Source: Pontiella agarivorans (GTDB lineage Bacteria; Verrucomicrobiota; Kiritimatiellia; Kiritimatiellales; Pontiellaceae). Taken from it: a stretch of DNA of 64,000 nucleotides. Positions 25,323 to 34,891 of the stretch are shown piece after piece. The translations under genes were made by a program, and so were the position numbers. The stretch is taken from positions 744,001 through 808,000 of the forward strand of contig NZ_JARVCO010000010.1 in assembly GCF_034531395.1 (NCBI RefSeq), read 5' to 3'. Each line of letters begins with the position of its first letter. Position 1 is the stretch's first letter. The notes under the pieces are model-generated. The model was not told the origin of the DNA, did not search any database, and worked only from the letters and a program-made list of their open reading frames with translations.

Positions 25323-27863
25323 ATGAAAGCATTATGTAGGAGTTTGAAGACAATTGTGCTGGCGATGACTGTTGCCGGTGGAGCTTTGGGGCATGTGCCT
25401 CATGATATTATTTATTCCCTGGACCCAAGTCCTGATTTTGCAGAAACCGGCATGATTCTGGCCTCCTCCACCCAGTTCGGAGAGTGTCATATGGTTTCTC
25501 ATAATCATGGGGCTACCTTCTCGGAATCGCACCGCGGTATTCAGGAACGTTCGCTGGCTTTGGGGCATACTTATTCTCCGAATTTTTCCAAAGACGGAAT
25601 CGTTTTTATGGCGATGAAGAAAGGGTACTATAAATCGACTGATCGCGCCGAAAACTGGGTGAAGCAGCCGGCTTTTGGCCATGAGCCGGTATTGAATATC
25701 TGCCTTGCTTCTGATTTTACGAAGACTGGAAAACACTATGTGCTGACATCCAAAGGGGTGTTCCTCGTCAGTAAGGATGGAGTGGCTGAGTCGCTGTTGC
25801 CGAAGGATGAGGTCACATTCGGTAAAATCATCATTTCGGGCGGAAAACTTTATGTGCATTGCGTCTATTACAAGAAACAGAAGATGATCAAAGGGATGGA
25901 GCACATTGACTATCTTTCGGGTACTGTCGATGTGCTGAACCTGAAGACCGGAAAATGGTCGGCGTTGAGTACAGGCGTTGACGGTGCGGTTATTGCAGAC
26001 TTCGATATTTCCGGCCAGAATCAGGTGGTTTCACTGAAAGATGGTTCAATATGGTTGAAAGGAGCGGGCGGCGGGCCATGGAAAAAGGTGTTTTCCCGCG
26101 ATAATGGCGATTTTGCATCTGTGGTGAAATTTTCTCCCGAGTATGCAGATGACGGGGTTCTGATTGCGGGGACCGCGTGGGGCTTCACCTTTATGTCGGA
26201 AGATGGCGGCCGGAATTGGGAGCTGCGTTCCAATGGCCAGAGCCGTTGGGTGCATCATTTTGATATCCTTACAAAGAGCATTGTATTCTCTCCGGATTAT
26301 AAGAATGACCAAACGATCATGATGGGCAAGACCACCGGATTCTATAAGACCACGGACAATGGCCGCTACTGGCGTCATATTAATATCTGGAACCAGAAGT
26401 GGGGCTACTATGCTCTGCCGGCACCGGGAGGATCGCAGGATGTTTTTACGGCCTGTTATAACGGCGGAATTTCACGCTCGTCGGACAACGGTTCAACTTG
26501 GGAATCAGCAAACATCGGTATCACGGCCGGGTTTGCAAACGGCATGGTGTTGTCGCCGAACTATGAGAATGACCACTCTATCTTTGTGGTGGATATTGCA
26601 ACCGGACCGTATCGCTCAACTGACGGCGGTCGAAGCTGGGGACGCATTCCTGAGCTGGATCCGAAGAAACTGCATAACCAGCCGACGCTCTTCAGAGAAT
26701 TAGGAATTTCGAATGACTTTAAAGAAGACGGTACGATTCTGGTTTTTCTGGTACCGCGCCATATACTGGGTAAAAGAGGTGCCAATATGGTCTTTAAGTT
26801 TAACGACAAGACCAAAGAGGTGAAGCGGGTCAATGTTGTGAAAAGCGGTCGTGCCTATGTCAACAGCTTTGCCTTTGATCCTGCTGGGTCAAAACTGGGT
26901 CGTATGTTCTGTGCTTCGAGTTCCGGAGTGTCGATGTCGACAGACAAAGGGGATACCTGGAAAATGATTTTTACGGACGTTGGCATTCAGCAGATTTTCA
27001 TTTCTCCCAATGTGGATCAGGATGGAACCCTCTATCTGATGGATAAAGATGGTAAAATTCACCGTTCCACCGATAACGGAAAGTCATTCCAGATGCCTGA
27101 TATGAACCTTGGCGGGCAATATGTGAATAACCTGACGTTCTCGCCAACCTACAATAAAGACCATGCGATCTATGTAACCACGTTCGGTGAAGGCGTGTTG
27201 AAGTCGACGGATAATGGGAAGACCTGGGTTCCGTTCGGACTGAAAGGAAAGTTTCTTTATACCGGCCTGACTTTCTCTGCCGATTATGAGCAGGATCAGA
27301 CCATTTTTGCGCCGGCTGTTGATGGAATATTCCGCAGCACCGATAACGGAAAAACGTGGAAAAATGTGCTGGATCATTCGCAGTTGCTGCCGAAGGAAGT
27401 CTTTTTCACGGTGCTTGATCCGAAGGGTAAGGAAATACCCCAGATGCTGCAGGCCGTGAAGTTAATGAAAGAATACGGCATGTATGATGAAGAGGTGGTT
27501 AAAGAGCTCTATGGCGGGAAAAAAGTGTTCAAAAAGATGTTCAGCCCGCACGCGTATCTTGCAACGTACTACACGCTGAATGGCGGCCCCGGTTATATGT
27601 TTGAAATCGACTTCTATGGCTATGCCGCAGAACTGAAATGTATGAAGGGACCGAATATGGGCCTGGCAGACATCGTGGTGGATGGCGAAAAAGTCGCGAC
27701 GGTTGACTTGTATGCTGAAACGGAAACCTTCGATGTGACAGTTTATAATGATCAGTCGATGGAGTTGAAAGAGCACTTCATCCAGATTGTTGAGACCGGA
27801 AAGAAAAATTCAAAGTCCTCGGGAACCGCAGTGAACTTTAATGCCCTGAATATTAAGAACTAA
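25323..27863 (+). CDS. Secreted BNR/sortilin-type beta-propeller protein
   Basis: An 846-residue protein with an N-terminal signal peptide (KTIVLAMTVAGGALG). It is built of repeated blades ending in BNR/Asp-box-like motifs such as STDNGRYW, SSDNGSTWESAN, STDGGRSWGRIP, STDKGDTWKMIF and STDNGKTWKNV. Blades also carry the phrase SPNYENDHSIFV or close variants, as in VPS10/sortilin-like propellers. The last 150 residues are a separate beta domain (YMFEIDFYGYAAELKCMKGP onwards). No catalytic residues can be assigned. A large carbohydrate-binding or lyase-like propeller is possible. It stands first in a plus-strand run and is followed by a hairpin at 27881. Confidence 0.8.
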   Translation: MKALCRSLKTIVLAMTVAGGALGHVPHDIIYSLDPSPDFAETGMILASSTQFGECHMVSHNHGATFSESHRGIQERSLALGHTYSPNFSKDGIVFMAMKKGYYKSTDRAENWVKQPAFGHEPVLNICLASDFTKTGKHYVLTSKGVFLVSKDGVAESLLPKDEVTFGKIIISGGKLYVHCVYYKKQKMIKGMEHIDYLSGTVDVLNLKTGKWSALSTGVDGAVIADFDISGQNQVVSLKDGSIWLKGAGGGPWKKVFSRDNGDFASVVKFSPEYADDGVLIAGTAWGFTFMSEDGGRNWELRSNGQSRWVHHFDILTKSIVFSPDYKNDQTIMMGKTTGFYKTTDNGRYWRHINIWNQKWGYYALPAPGGSQDVFTACYNGGISRSSDNGSTWESANIGITAGFANGMVLSPNYENDHSIFVVDIATGPYRSTDGGRSWGRIPELDPKKLHNQPTLFRELGISNDFKEDGTILVFLVPRHILGKRGANMVFKFNDKTKEVKRVNVVKSGRAYVNSFAFDPAGSKLGRMFCASSSGVSMSTDKGDTWKMIFTDVGIQQIFISPNVDQDGTLYLMDKDGKIHRSTDNGKSFQMPDMNLGGQYVNNLTFSPTYNKDHAIYVTTFGEGVLKSTDNGKTWVPFGLKGKFLYTGLTFSADYEQDQTIFAPAVDGIFRSTDNGKTWKNVLDHSQLLPKEVFFTVLDPKGKEIPQMLQAVKLMKEYGMYDEEVVKELYGGKKVFKKMFSPHAYLATYYTLNGGPGYMFEIDFYGYAAELKCMKGPNMGLADIVVDGEKVATVDLYAETETFDVTVYNDQSMELKEHFIQIVETGKKNSKSSGTAVNFNALNIKN

Positions 27864-27880
27864 GTCAATGGGTCAGAATC

Positions 27881-27924
27881 AGAAGGTCAATGTTCTAACG
27901 TTCGTTTTGGAGCTTTGACCTTCT
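27881..27924 (+). terminator. Hairpin after the propeller gene
   Basis: AGAAGGTCAA (27881-27890) is mirrored by TTGACCTTCT (27915-27924) around a 24-base loop. There is no following T-run, so it may be a weak terminator or an mRNA-stabilising hairpin between 25323-27863 and the next gene. Confidence 0.4.
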
Positions 27925-27958
27925 GCATATTGGTTCGATCGGGAGAAGGAGTTTGGAG

Positions 27959-28675
27959 ATGAGCAGGACCGGATTTAAAATCAGCTCTTTGAGTGGCACG
28001 TGTCTGAAGGGCGAACGGCGCATGCTTCTTTTGGGGACTTTGGGCTGTATGCTCAGCATTTCGGCGGTGCGGGCAACTCCCCGTTTGGAAAATGCATTTG
28101 AAGGTGCGTTTGAAAAAAAGGTTTCCGTTAAAGTTTCCGGAGATTGGAAACGTAAAGTCTACTATGGGGATTGGTCGGTGCAGGCCGACGGTTCGATGAA
28201 GGCCGTCAATCTTCCGGAAGAAGGGCATGGGCCGTTGATGACCTTTTCGGCACCGATCGATGATGCGGTGATTGAATGCGAATTTATGCTTCCGCCGGGG
28301 GATGAGCCCGATCGTCATTTGCGGGTCTTTCTGGCCTGCCCTGAGTATCCGGGGCACACGGCTGGTGCTGTAGCCAACATTTCTACGAAAAGTTTTCCTT
28401 CGGGCCTGAAGCTGTATCATCAGCGCAAGGGGAAGAATAGAAAGGTGGAGGAAGAGATCGAATTTGGAACGAATCCTATGAAGATTCCAGGAGGAACCTG
28501 GCATGTTCTGAAGCTGATACTCCATGGAGACCGGATTCGTTTTATGGTTAACGGGGAAGAGGTCGATGGCCGGAATGAGGTGCTGGATATTCAAAAAGAC
28601 CGGGTGTCTCTGAATTTTGGAAAGGCCGGAGGTCACGTTCGGAATTTTAAGGTTAGGTCGCTAAGTGATAAATAA
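27959..28675 (+). CDS. Exported DUF1080/LamG-like jelly-roll protein
   Basis: A 238-residue protein. A long basic N terminus precedes a hydrophobic signal segment (RRMLLLGTLGCMLSISAVRA). The mature part is a beta-sandwich like DUF1080 (3-keto-disaccharide hydrolase family)/concanavalin-like domains: YYGDWSVQADGSMKAVNLPE, DDAVIECEFMLPPG, GGTWHVLKLILHGDRIRFMV and the end VSLNFGKAGGHVRNFKVRSL. The GTWH and NGEEV phrases are the usual strands of this fold. Catalytic identity is not clear, and binding is as likely as hydrolysis. ATG 27959 has GGGAGAAGGAG upstream; a TTG two codons earlier is less likely. A GH29 gene follows after 16 bases, probably in the same transcript. Confidence 0.75.
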   Translation: MSRTGFKISSLSGTCLKGERRMLLLGTLGCMLSISAVRATPRLENAFEGAFEKKVSVKVSGDWKRKVYYGDWSVQADGSMKAVNLPEEGHGPLMTFSAPIDDAVIECEFMLPPGDEPDRHLRVFLACPEYPGHTAGAVANISTKSFPSGLKLYHQRKGKNRKVEEEIEFGTNPMKIPGGTWHVLKLILHGDRIRFMVNGEEVDGRNEVLDIQKDRVSLNFGKAGGHVRNFKVRSLSDK

Positions 28676-28691
28676 CCATAGGGGTGTGAAT

Positions 28692-30197
28692 ATGGAAAAA
28701 TGGTTGTTAGTAATGCTCTCTTTTTTGGTTATTGGTTCAACGTTGGCTGCGGGACATGCTGACAGAACATTTGAAGGAACCGTTGAATCATTACAACAGT
28801 ATGAATGCCCGGATTGGTTCCGCGACGCAAAGTTCGGTATTTATCTGCACTGGGGGGCGTATTCGGTTGCCGAGCAGGGGGAGTGGTATGCCCGGAAACT
28901 GTATGACGAAAATACCAGGGAATATCAGCACCATCTGAAAACCTATGGTCATCCGTCGGAATTCGGCTACGCCGACTTTATCCCGATGTGGAAAGCCGAG
29001 AACTTTGATCCCGATGCCTTGCTGGCGCTTTTTAAACAATCCGGCGCAAAATATTTTACGCCCTGTGCGGTGCATCACGATAATTTTGATTTATGGGATT
29101 CAAAATACCAGCCGTGGAATTCGGTGAATATGGGCCCGAAAAAAGACCTCATTCAGCTGTGGAAAGACGCTACGCTGAAGGCCGGACTGCGCTTCGGGGT
29201 AACCACCCATTTGTCGCGCTCGTACAGCTGGCTGAATACGGCCAATCAGGCTGATACCAAAGGTCCAAAAGCCGGGGTTCCTTATGACGGTGCGCAGGGT
29301 AAAGCGAAAGGACTTTATCCTCCGAATAATGGACAAAGTACCCATCCGCGTGCGCCTTACGAAACGACAGAAGCCTGGCGGGAAAACTGGGCCGCCCGAA
29401 TCAAACAGCTGGTCGATGATTATGCCCCGGATCATCTGTATTTTGATTGTGCCATTCCGTTTCGGGGAGAAGATGCCGGAAAGACCGGGATGGAGGTTAT
29501 TGCCCATTTTTACAACGAGCGCAAAGAAGGCGTCATGTGCATTAAAGAGCGTCCATGGCAGGGCTTGTATGATGATGGCATGGCCACGCTGGATTATGAG
29601 CGGGGCAAGGCATCCGGTATTCTTTCCGAACCCTGGCAGACGGATGATTCGATAGGTTCGTGGGGATATAACCCGGATACGCCCTATATGGAACCGGGGC
29701 TCGTTGTAGATAAAATCATCGATATTGTATCAAAAAACGGAAACATGCTGCTGAATATACCGATCAAGGCCGACGGTACATTGGATCAGGAATCGACTGA
29801 TTTGCTGATTAAGGTGGGCCAGTGGTTTGATGTGAATGGAGAAGGCATTTACGGCACACGTCCCTGGTATCGCTATGGAGAGGGGCACGGCGAAATCGGC
29901 AAACACGATAAGCGTTCTTCGCTGACATTTAAGGACATACGTTACACCCGCAAGGGCGATGTGCTCTATGCCTTCGTGATGGGGCCGCCGCGAAAACACA
30001 ACCGGGAAATTGTCCTGGAGTTTATTACCGCGATGAACCCGAAGGTTGGAAAAGTAAAATCGGTCGAATTGCTGGGATACGATAAAGAGATGGAATGGGA
30101 GGCAACGGGAGACGGGCTGAAAGTTCAGATGCCGAATTCTTTGCCGAGTGATTTTGCGCATGGCCTGAAAATCGAGTTTGAAGGCGGAATGAGATAG
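28692..30197 (+). CDS. GH29 alpha-L-fucosidase
   Basis: A 501-residue exported enzyme (signal peptide MEKWLLVMLSFLVIGSTLAA). GH29 hallmarks appear in order: WFRDAKFGIYLHWGAYSVAE, FKQSGAKYFTPCAVHHDNFD with the conserved HHD, DHLYFDCAIPFRG where the Asp after YF is the expected nucleophile, SEPWQTDDSIGSWGY, and VSKNGNMLLNIPIKADGTL. The usual second His-rich segment and the C-terminal beta-sandwich are present. It releases terminal alpha-L-fucose from fucosylated or fucoidan-type glycans. Paired with neighbouring sulfatases, it fits digestion of a sulfated fucose-bearing polysaccharide. The start has GGGGTGTG upstream; an in-frame upstream ATG (28665) overlaps the previous gene and is less likely. 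Confidence 0.93.
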   Translation: MEKWLLVMLSFLVIGSTLAAGHADRTFEGTVESLQQYECPDWFRDAKFGIYLHWGAYSVAEQGEWYARKLYDENTREYQHHLKTYGHPSEFGYADFIPMWKAENFDPDALLALFKQSGAKYFTPCAVHHDNFDLWDSKYQPWNSVNMGPKKDLIQLWKDATLKAGLRFGVTTHLSRSYSWLNTANQADTKGPKAGVPYDGAQGKAKGLYPPNNGQSTHPRAPYETTEAWRENWAARIKQLVDDYAPDHLYFDCAIPFRGEDAGKTGMEVIAHFYNERKEGVMCIKERPWQGLYDDGMATLDYERGKASGILSEPWQTDDSIGSWGYNPDTPYMEPGLVVDKIIDIVSKNGNMLLNIPIKADGTLDQESTDLLIKVGQWFDVNGEGIYGTRPWYRYGEGHGEIGKHDKRSSLTFKDIRYTRKGDVLYAFVMGPPRKHNREIVLEFITAMNPKVGKVKSVELLGYDKEMEWEATGDGLKVQMPNSLPSDFAHGLKIEFEGGMR

Positions 30198-30312
30198 CCG
30201 GACTCTGAGAACCGGTTTTTACGGGAGCATGTTGTTCATTACCGCCGTGATAACGGCATCCGTATAACAGATCGTGATTATTGTGGGTGTTGTTTGATGA
30301 ACAGGAGTGGGA

Positions 30313-31716
30313 ATGAACTTTCGAATATTGCAGTGGAGTGTTTTATTCTGTGTTTGGCTACAGGCCGTTGTTTGCAGTGCCGGTAAACCGAATTTTGTCT
30401 TTTTTCTGAGTGATGATCAGTTGAAAGCGGACTATGGCTGTTATGGGCTGCCGCTTGATTTAACACCCGTCACGGACCAGTTGGCAAAACAGGGCCTGGT
30501 TTTTGAAAAGATGTTTACCGCTGAGCCGATCTGCGCCCCGAGCCGGGCGATGTTGTTTACCGGTCAGTATCCTGTTCGTAACGGACTTTTTGTGCAGCAT
30601 ACGGCATCGCGCGACGGAACGCAAACGGTGTATGATGCGCTCACTCCGCTGGGGTATGATGTTACCCTGATCGGCAAGGTTCATGTGAAGCCGGACTCCG
30701 TATTTCGCTGGAGTTCTCCGACGACAAAACAAAACCAAAAAGCACTTCCGATGGAAGATGTGGACGCCTATTTCGCGAAGAACAAAGAGCACCCGTTTTG
30801 TCTGTTTCTCGCCTCGCATTATCCGCACGGCCCGTATCCTGCAAAACCGAAATTTCCGCAGGATCAGGTGGTGGTCCATCCCTACATGACGGGGGGATCG
30901 AAAAAAGGGTTGGCGGGATATTATGACCATATTGCCAAAAAGGAAAAAGAACTGGCGCAGGTTCTCCAACTGTTGGAAAAATATGATCTGGATGAAAATA
31001 CCGTCTTTATTTATTCATCCGATCATGGGAACGGCATGGGCGCCAAATATACCGTGTACGATCGCGGTCTGAACGTACCGTTCATTGTGCGCTGGCCGGG
31101 AAAAGTGAAGCCGGGACGCACCAAAGCGCTTGCCAGCTATGCGGATGTGCTGCCGACCTTTGTGGAGCTGGCCGGAGGTAAACCGTTTGATGGGGTGGAT
31201 GGAAAAAGCTTTGCGCCTGTACTTATGAATCCGGAAGCGAAACACCAGATGTATGTCTATGGCGTAATGACACAACAGGGCGTCTGGGGCACGCATGTCT
31301 TTCCTCGTCGTTCTGCTCATAACGGACGTTTTCATTATATCTATAATTTTAATACACTCGAAAAAATCGCCAGAGATGAAGCGGCCGGGAAGGAGATTGA
31401 TCCTTTCCACCGCATCGGTGCAACAATGCATCCGGAGGTCCCCGAAGAAGAATTGTACGATACCGATTCGGATCCGTGGGAACTTAACAATCTGGCAAAA
31501 GATCCAACCTTTGGAAAAATCAAGGCGGAGCTGAAGCGCGAGTTGTTCCAGTGGATGGAAAGTCAGCATGATTTTCTGACGGAAGGCGGCCCAATTCCTT
31601 ATCTCAAGAGCAAGCATCCGGTCGATCAGTCCAGCGAAAAATATACCTGTCCGCCCGAGCTGGAGGGGACGGTTAAGGAGTACCTCGACCCGCATGTGCT
31701 TACGGCCGGGGATTAA
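30313..31716 (+). CDS. Family S1 sulfatase
   Basis: A 467-residue exported sulfatase. The signal peptide is LQWSVLFCVWLQAVVCSA. Metal motif FVFFLSDDQLKADYGCYG, formylglycine site CAPSR (C74), LIGKVHV, SHYPHGPY, and SSDHGNGMGAKYTVYDRGLN as the C-terminal metal site, all in the usual order. VRWPGKVKPG and LPTFVELAGG are typical of the heparan-type or S1_8/S1_16-like branches, but the subfamily cannot be fixed by eye. ATG 30313 is preceded by AGGAG; a GTG two codons earlier is possible. It begins a run of three sulfatases that continues into the second agarase-like module. Confidence 0.94.
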   Translation: MNFRILQWSVLFCVWLQAVVCSAGKPNFVFFLSDDQLKADYGCYGLPLDLTPVTDQLAKQGLVFEKMFTAEPICAPSRAMLFTGQYPVRNGLFVQHTASRDGTQTVYDALTPLGYDVTLIGKVHVKPDSVFRWSSPTTKQNQKALPMEDVDAYFAKNKEHPFCLFLASHYPHGPYPAKPKFPQDQVVVHPYMTGGSKKGLAGYYDHIAKKEKELAQVLQLLEKYDLDENTVFIYSSDHGNGMGAKYTVYDRGLNVPFIVRWPGKVKPGRTKALASYADVLPTFVELAGGKPFDGVDGKSFAPVLMNPEAKHQMYVYGVMTQQGVWGTHVFPRRSAHNGRFHYIYNFNTLEKIARDEAAGKEIDPFHRIGATMHPEVPEEELYDTDSDPWELNNLAKDPTFGKIKAELKRELFQWMESQHDFLTEGGPIPYLKSKHPVDQSSEKYTCPPELEGTVKEYLDPHVLTAGD

Positions 31717-31849
31717 GGGAACGAGCTATATTTTCAAGTGGGATTTCGTAAAGAAAAACTTTCGGAAACCTTAAACGAGATGCCCCGGAAATGTGCGGTG
31801 TTTTATGAGGCGGTGGGGCGAAGGAATGCATTTTTCAGGAAATAGTTGA

Positions 31850-33427
31850 ATGAAAGTACGGTATATTTTGTTTTTGTGTATGGTGTGCGTTTTTCGTATC
31901 AGGGCGGCTGAAAAACCGAACATTATTTTGCTGATGGCGGATGATATCAGTGCACGTGAATTCTCTTTTTACGGCTCGGATTCCTGCACGGGCGGTGAAT
32001 GGGCACAAACCCCGGTTCTGGATCGATTGGCTCATGAGGGCTGTTTTCTCAATACGGTGTGGGCCTCTACAGTCTGCATGCCGACCCGTGCGATGTTGAT
32101 GAGTGGCCGTTATGCGCACCTGACAAAATGGTGGTACAACGGTGAAATGGGCCGGAATGAAAAAAACGGTAATTATGCCGTACCCGAAAGTTCGCCGCTG
32201 ACGTTGGGGCAACTCGCCAAACAGGCGGGTTATCGTTCCATTTGGGTGGGGAAAACACACGTTACCACCGGGGATAATCATGCCCAGTTTGGTTTTGATG
32301 AATCCGTCTTTTCACCGGGAGAGCGCAAGGTGCGGGGTACGAGCCCTGAGCATTTCCAGAATGTAAAAGATCCTTCTTTTTGGAATCATGATTCTTTCTA
32401 TTGGTGGCCCGAGATGCAATTGGTGAATCATCCCGATGAAGAGCCGTGGGTGAAAACGGGCATAAGCGATTTCGGGCCCGACCTTGAGATGGAATATATT
32501 TTTGACTTCATCGAGCGCTCGAAGGAAGAGGAGCAGCCGTTCTTTGTCTATCATGCTTCGCACCTGGGGCATAACGCGATTGATATGGCCGATCCTGAGT
32601 TTGAGCTCACCTGGCCGGGTACGCCCGTGATTACATGGGATGCCGATACGCAGTCCTATTCCCGGGCTGTACCGAAAATTACGCCAAACGGTCCCGTGAA
32701 TACGGTGACGACAACCTATCGAAAAGAAAACATCACGCCGAATAAACTGAAGCATCACGTGGAGTATCTGGATTATCAGGTGTGGCAATATATCACGAAG
32801 CTCGAAGCGATGGGCGAATTGGAGAATACGGTTTTTTTCTTTTTTTCGGATAATGGAACCTATGGGTGGAAGGCGTCGGTTTTACGCCAGCGGGGTGTGC
32901 ACGTTCCGATGGTGATTTATGCACCGGGACAGCCTAAGAGGGTGACCGGAGCGCAGGATATCATTTCGGATCTAACCGATATTTTACCCACCGTGGCGGA
33001 GATCATGGGTTTGCCATTACCGACACAGGAAGAGTATGAGCTGAATGGAAAAAGCCTTTGGCCCTATTTAACACAACAACAGACAACGCATCGTGATTGG
33101 ATTTATGCGTACCGGGGAAATAAGCAGATGGTACGCGGTCAGGAATTGATGCGGGATGGAAAAGGAAATTGGTGGGATACCCGCACGATTCCTCCGGACC
33201 TGGATGCATTTCCGGTGATTACGGATTTTGAAACGCTTTCGACGAAACAGCAACGGGAGAAGGAGTTGATTGAGCAGGCACTGCGTCGGTTTGCCCGCGA
33301 AGATATCGGCGGACCGAACTCTTTTCATGCGACACCGAGTATTAAACTTTCAGAAAAACAGATCGAAAAAATGCGTAAAAACGAAGCGTCTCTCGAGGCC
33401 TCCCTCAAGGCTTCGGGGGAGTCTTAG
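31850..33427 (+). CDS. Family S1 sulfatase, paralogue of the one at 9968
   Basis: A 525-residue exported sulfatase with a short signal (VRYILFLCMVCVFRIRAAE). Motifs: IILLMADDISAREF, CMPTR (C76), AMLMSGRYAHLTKWW, VGKTHVTTGDNHAQ, YHASHLGHNAIDM and SDNGTYGWKASVLRQRGVHV. The alignment with the 9968 sulfatase runs over the whole length, including the KWW loop after the active site, the long insert around the FYWWPEMQL segment and the FAREDIGG C terminus, so they are recent duplicates. It sits upstream of the second type A/type B pair, whereas the first copy sits downstream of its pair, so gene order in the two modules differs. Confidence 0.94.
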   Translation: MKVRYILFLCMVCVFRIRAAEKPNIILLMADDISAREFSFYGSDSCTGGEWAQTPVLDRLAHEGCFLNTVWASTVCMPTRAMLMSGRYAHLTKWWYNGEMGRNEKNGNYAVPESSPLTLGQLAKQAGYRSIWVGKTHVTTGDNHAQFGFDESVFSPGERKVRGTSPEHFQNVKDPSFWNHDSFYWWPEMQLVNHPDEEPWVKTGISDFGPDLEMEYIFDFIERSKEEEQPFFVYHASHLGHNAIDMADPEFELTWPGTPVITWDADTQSYSRAVPKITPNGPVNTVTTTYRKENITPNKLKHHVEYLDYQVWQYITKLEAMGELENTVFFFFSDNGTYGWKASVLRQRGVHVPMVIYAPGQPKRVTGAQDIISDLTDILPTVAEIMGLPLPTQEEYELNGKSLWPYLTQQQTTHRDWIYAYRGNKQMVRGQELMRDGKGNWWDTRTIPPDLDAFPVITDFETLSTKQQREKELIEQALRRFAREDIGGPNSFHATPSIKLSEKQIEKMRKNEASLEASLKASGES

Positions 33428-33469
33428 AGATGATGAACGTCCACAGATCGATTAGCTACGGAAGATAAT

Positions 33470-34891
33470 ATGAATAGAACGATGAAAATGTTGAGCCAGG
33501 TGGGGTTCATAGTACTGATGGGCGTATCCTTGGTCTCGGAGGCTGCAGCACGTAAGCCCAACGTAATTTTGGTGATGGCGGATGATATGGGATTGGAATG
33601 CCTGTCTGTGTATGGCGGTGCACCATATAAAACGCCGCATTTAGACCGGATGGCGAAACAGGGGGTACTGTTTACCGATGCCTATTCCAATGCTATGTGT
33701 ACGCCGACGCGGGTCAAGCTGATGAGCGGGCGCTATAACTTCCGTAACTATGAAATGTTCGCCTATATGAACCCGGATATTTATACGATCGGCAATCTGA
33801 TGAAGGATGCGGGTTATGCGACGGCAATAATTGGAAAGCATCAGCTGAACGGCTATGGCAAATATGCTGTTCCGATGGAGGAGAGGTGGCCGCGTTTTAA
33901 GAAAAACGGATTTGATGAATTCTGTATGTGGAATGCCAAGCTGGATTTTAATACGACGCCGGATCAATATCACAAACCGGTCATTGAACAAAATGGTCAG
34001 GTTCTGCGTTACGACGGGGAATTAAAAGGGCGGTTCGGTCCCGATGTCTTAATGGAATATGCCTGCGACTTTATCCATCGTAAAAAGGCGGAACCGTTCT
34101 TTGTTTATTATCCCATGATGCTGCCGCATGCACCGTTTATTCCTACGCCGGATTCCGAGGATCCGAATTGTACGGATAGAGATAAAAACCAGCAGGACAT
34201 GGTGGCCTATGTGGATAAGCTCATGGGGCGTCTGCTTGCTCACCTCGAGGCAGAGGGGGTGCTGGATAATACGTTGGTGCTGTTTTGCGGCGACAATGGG
34301 ACCTATCACCGAATCAACCGCTCCCTGAACGGACGCAAGTTGACCACCGGTAAAATGTATTTAACCGATGACGGCACCCGCGCCATTTTACTGGCCTATT
34401 GGAAGGGCGGTATGAAAGGGGGCCAGGTATGCGGCGATTTGATCGATTTTTCCGACTTTATGCCGACGCTGGCCGATGTCGCTGGCGTAGCTCCTCCGGC
34501 AGATACGGATGGGGTGAGTTTTCTGCCGCAGATTAAAGGAGAGAAGGGAACGCCGCGTGAATGGATTCTGGTGGAACATGATCCGGGAATGGCTCCTCAA
34601 TATGACTATTTGGGGCGCTGGGTGCGGAATCATACGCATAAGTTGTATCAGGATGGGCGTGTCTATAATTCCAAAGTGGATCCCGATGAGACGAACGATC
34701 TGGCGCAATCGACCGATCCTGAAGATCGGGCGGCCATTGAACTGCTGACTGCGGCGATGAATACCCTGCCGGCGTGGAATCCAAAAACGCCGAAAGAAGA
34801 TGCCAAATCACGTCGGTTGGCCCGTCAAAAGGCGGAGCGCGAAAAAAAGAAACAGGCTCAACAATCAAAGCAGAATGAGGATGTGAAATGA
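33470..34891 (+). CDS. Family S1 sulfatase
   Basis: A 473-residue exported sulfatase. Signal peptide MNRTMKMLSQVGFIVLMG. Metal motif VILVMADDMGLECLSVYGG, active site CTPTR (C77), GRYNFRNYE, IIGKHQLNGYG, VYYPMMLPHAPFIPTP and FCGDNGTYHRINRSL as the second metal site. It resembles the branch with N-acetylglucosamine-6-sulfatase and arylsulfatase-like members. The subfamily is not certain. The C terminus is an unusual lysine/glutamine-rich charged tail (KAEREKKKQAQQSKQNEDVK). Its stop overlaps the ATG of the following type A gene (ATGA), so the two are translationally coupled. No matching sulfatase lies in the first module, so this is an addition to the repeated unit. Confidence 0.93.
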   Translation: MNRTMKMLSQVGFIVLMGVSLVSEAAARKPNVILVMADDMGLECLSVYGGAPYKTPHLDRMAKQGVLFTDAYSNAMCTPTRVKLMSGRYNFRNYEMFAYMNPDIYTIGNLMKDAGYATAIIGKHQLNGYGKYAVPMEERWPRFKKNGFDEFCMWNAKLDFNTTPDQYHKPVIEQNGQVLRYDGELKGRFGPDVLMEYACDFIHRKKAEPFFVYYPMMLPHAPFIPTPDSEDPNCTDRDKNQQDMVAYVDKLMGRLLAHLEAEGVLDNTLVLFCGDNGTYHRINRSLNGRKLTTGKMYLTDDGTRAILLAYWKGGMKGGQVCGDLIDFSDFMPTLADVAGVAPPADTDGVSFLPQIKGEKGTPREWILVEHDPGMAPQYDYLGRWVRNHTHKLYQDGRVYNSKVDPDETNDLAQSTDPEDRAAIELLTAAMNTLPAWNPKTPKEDAKSRRLARQKAEREKKKQAQQSKQNEDVK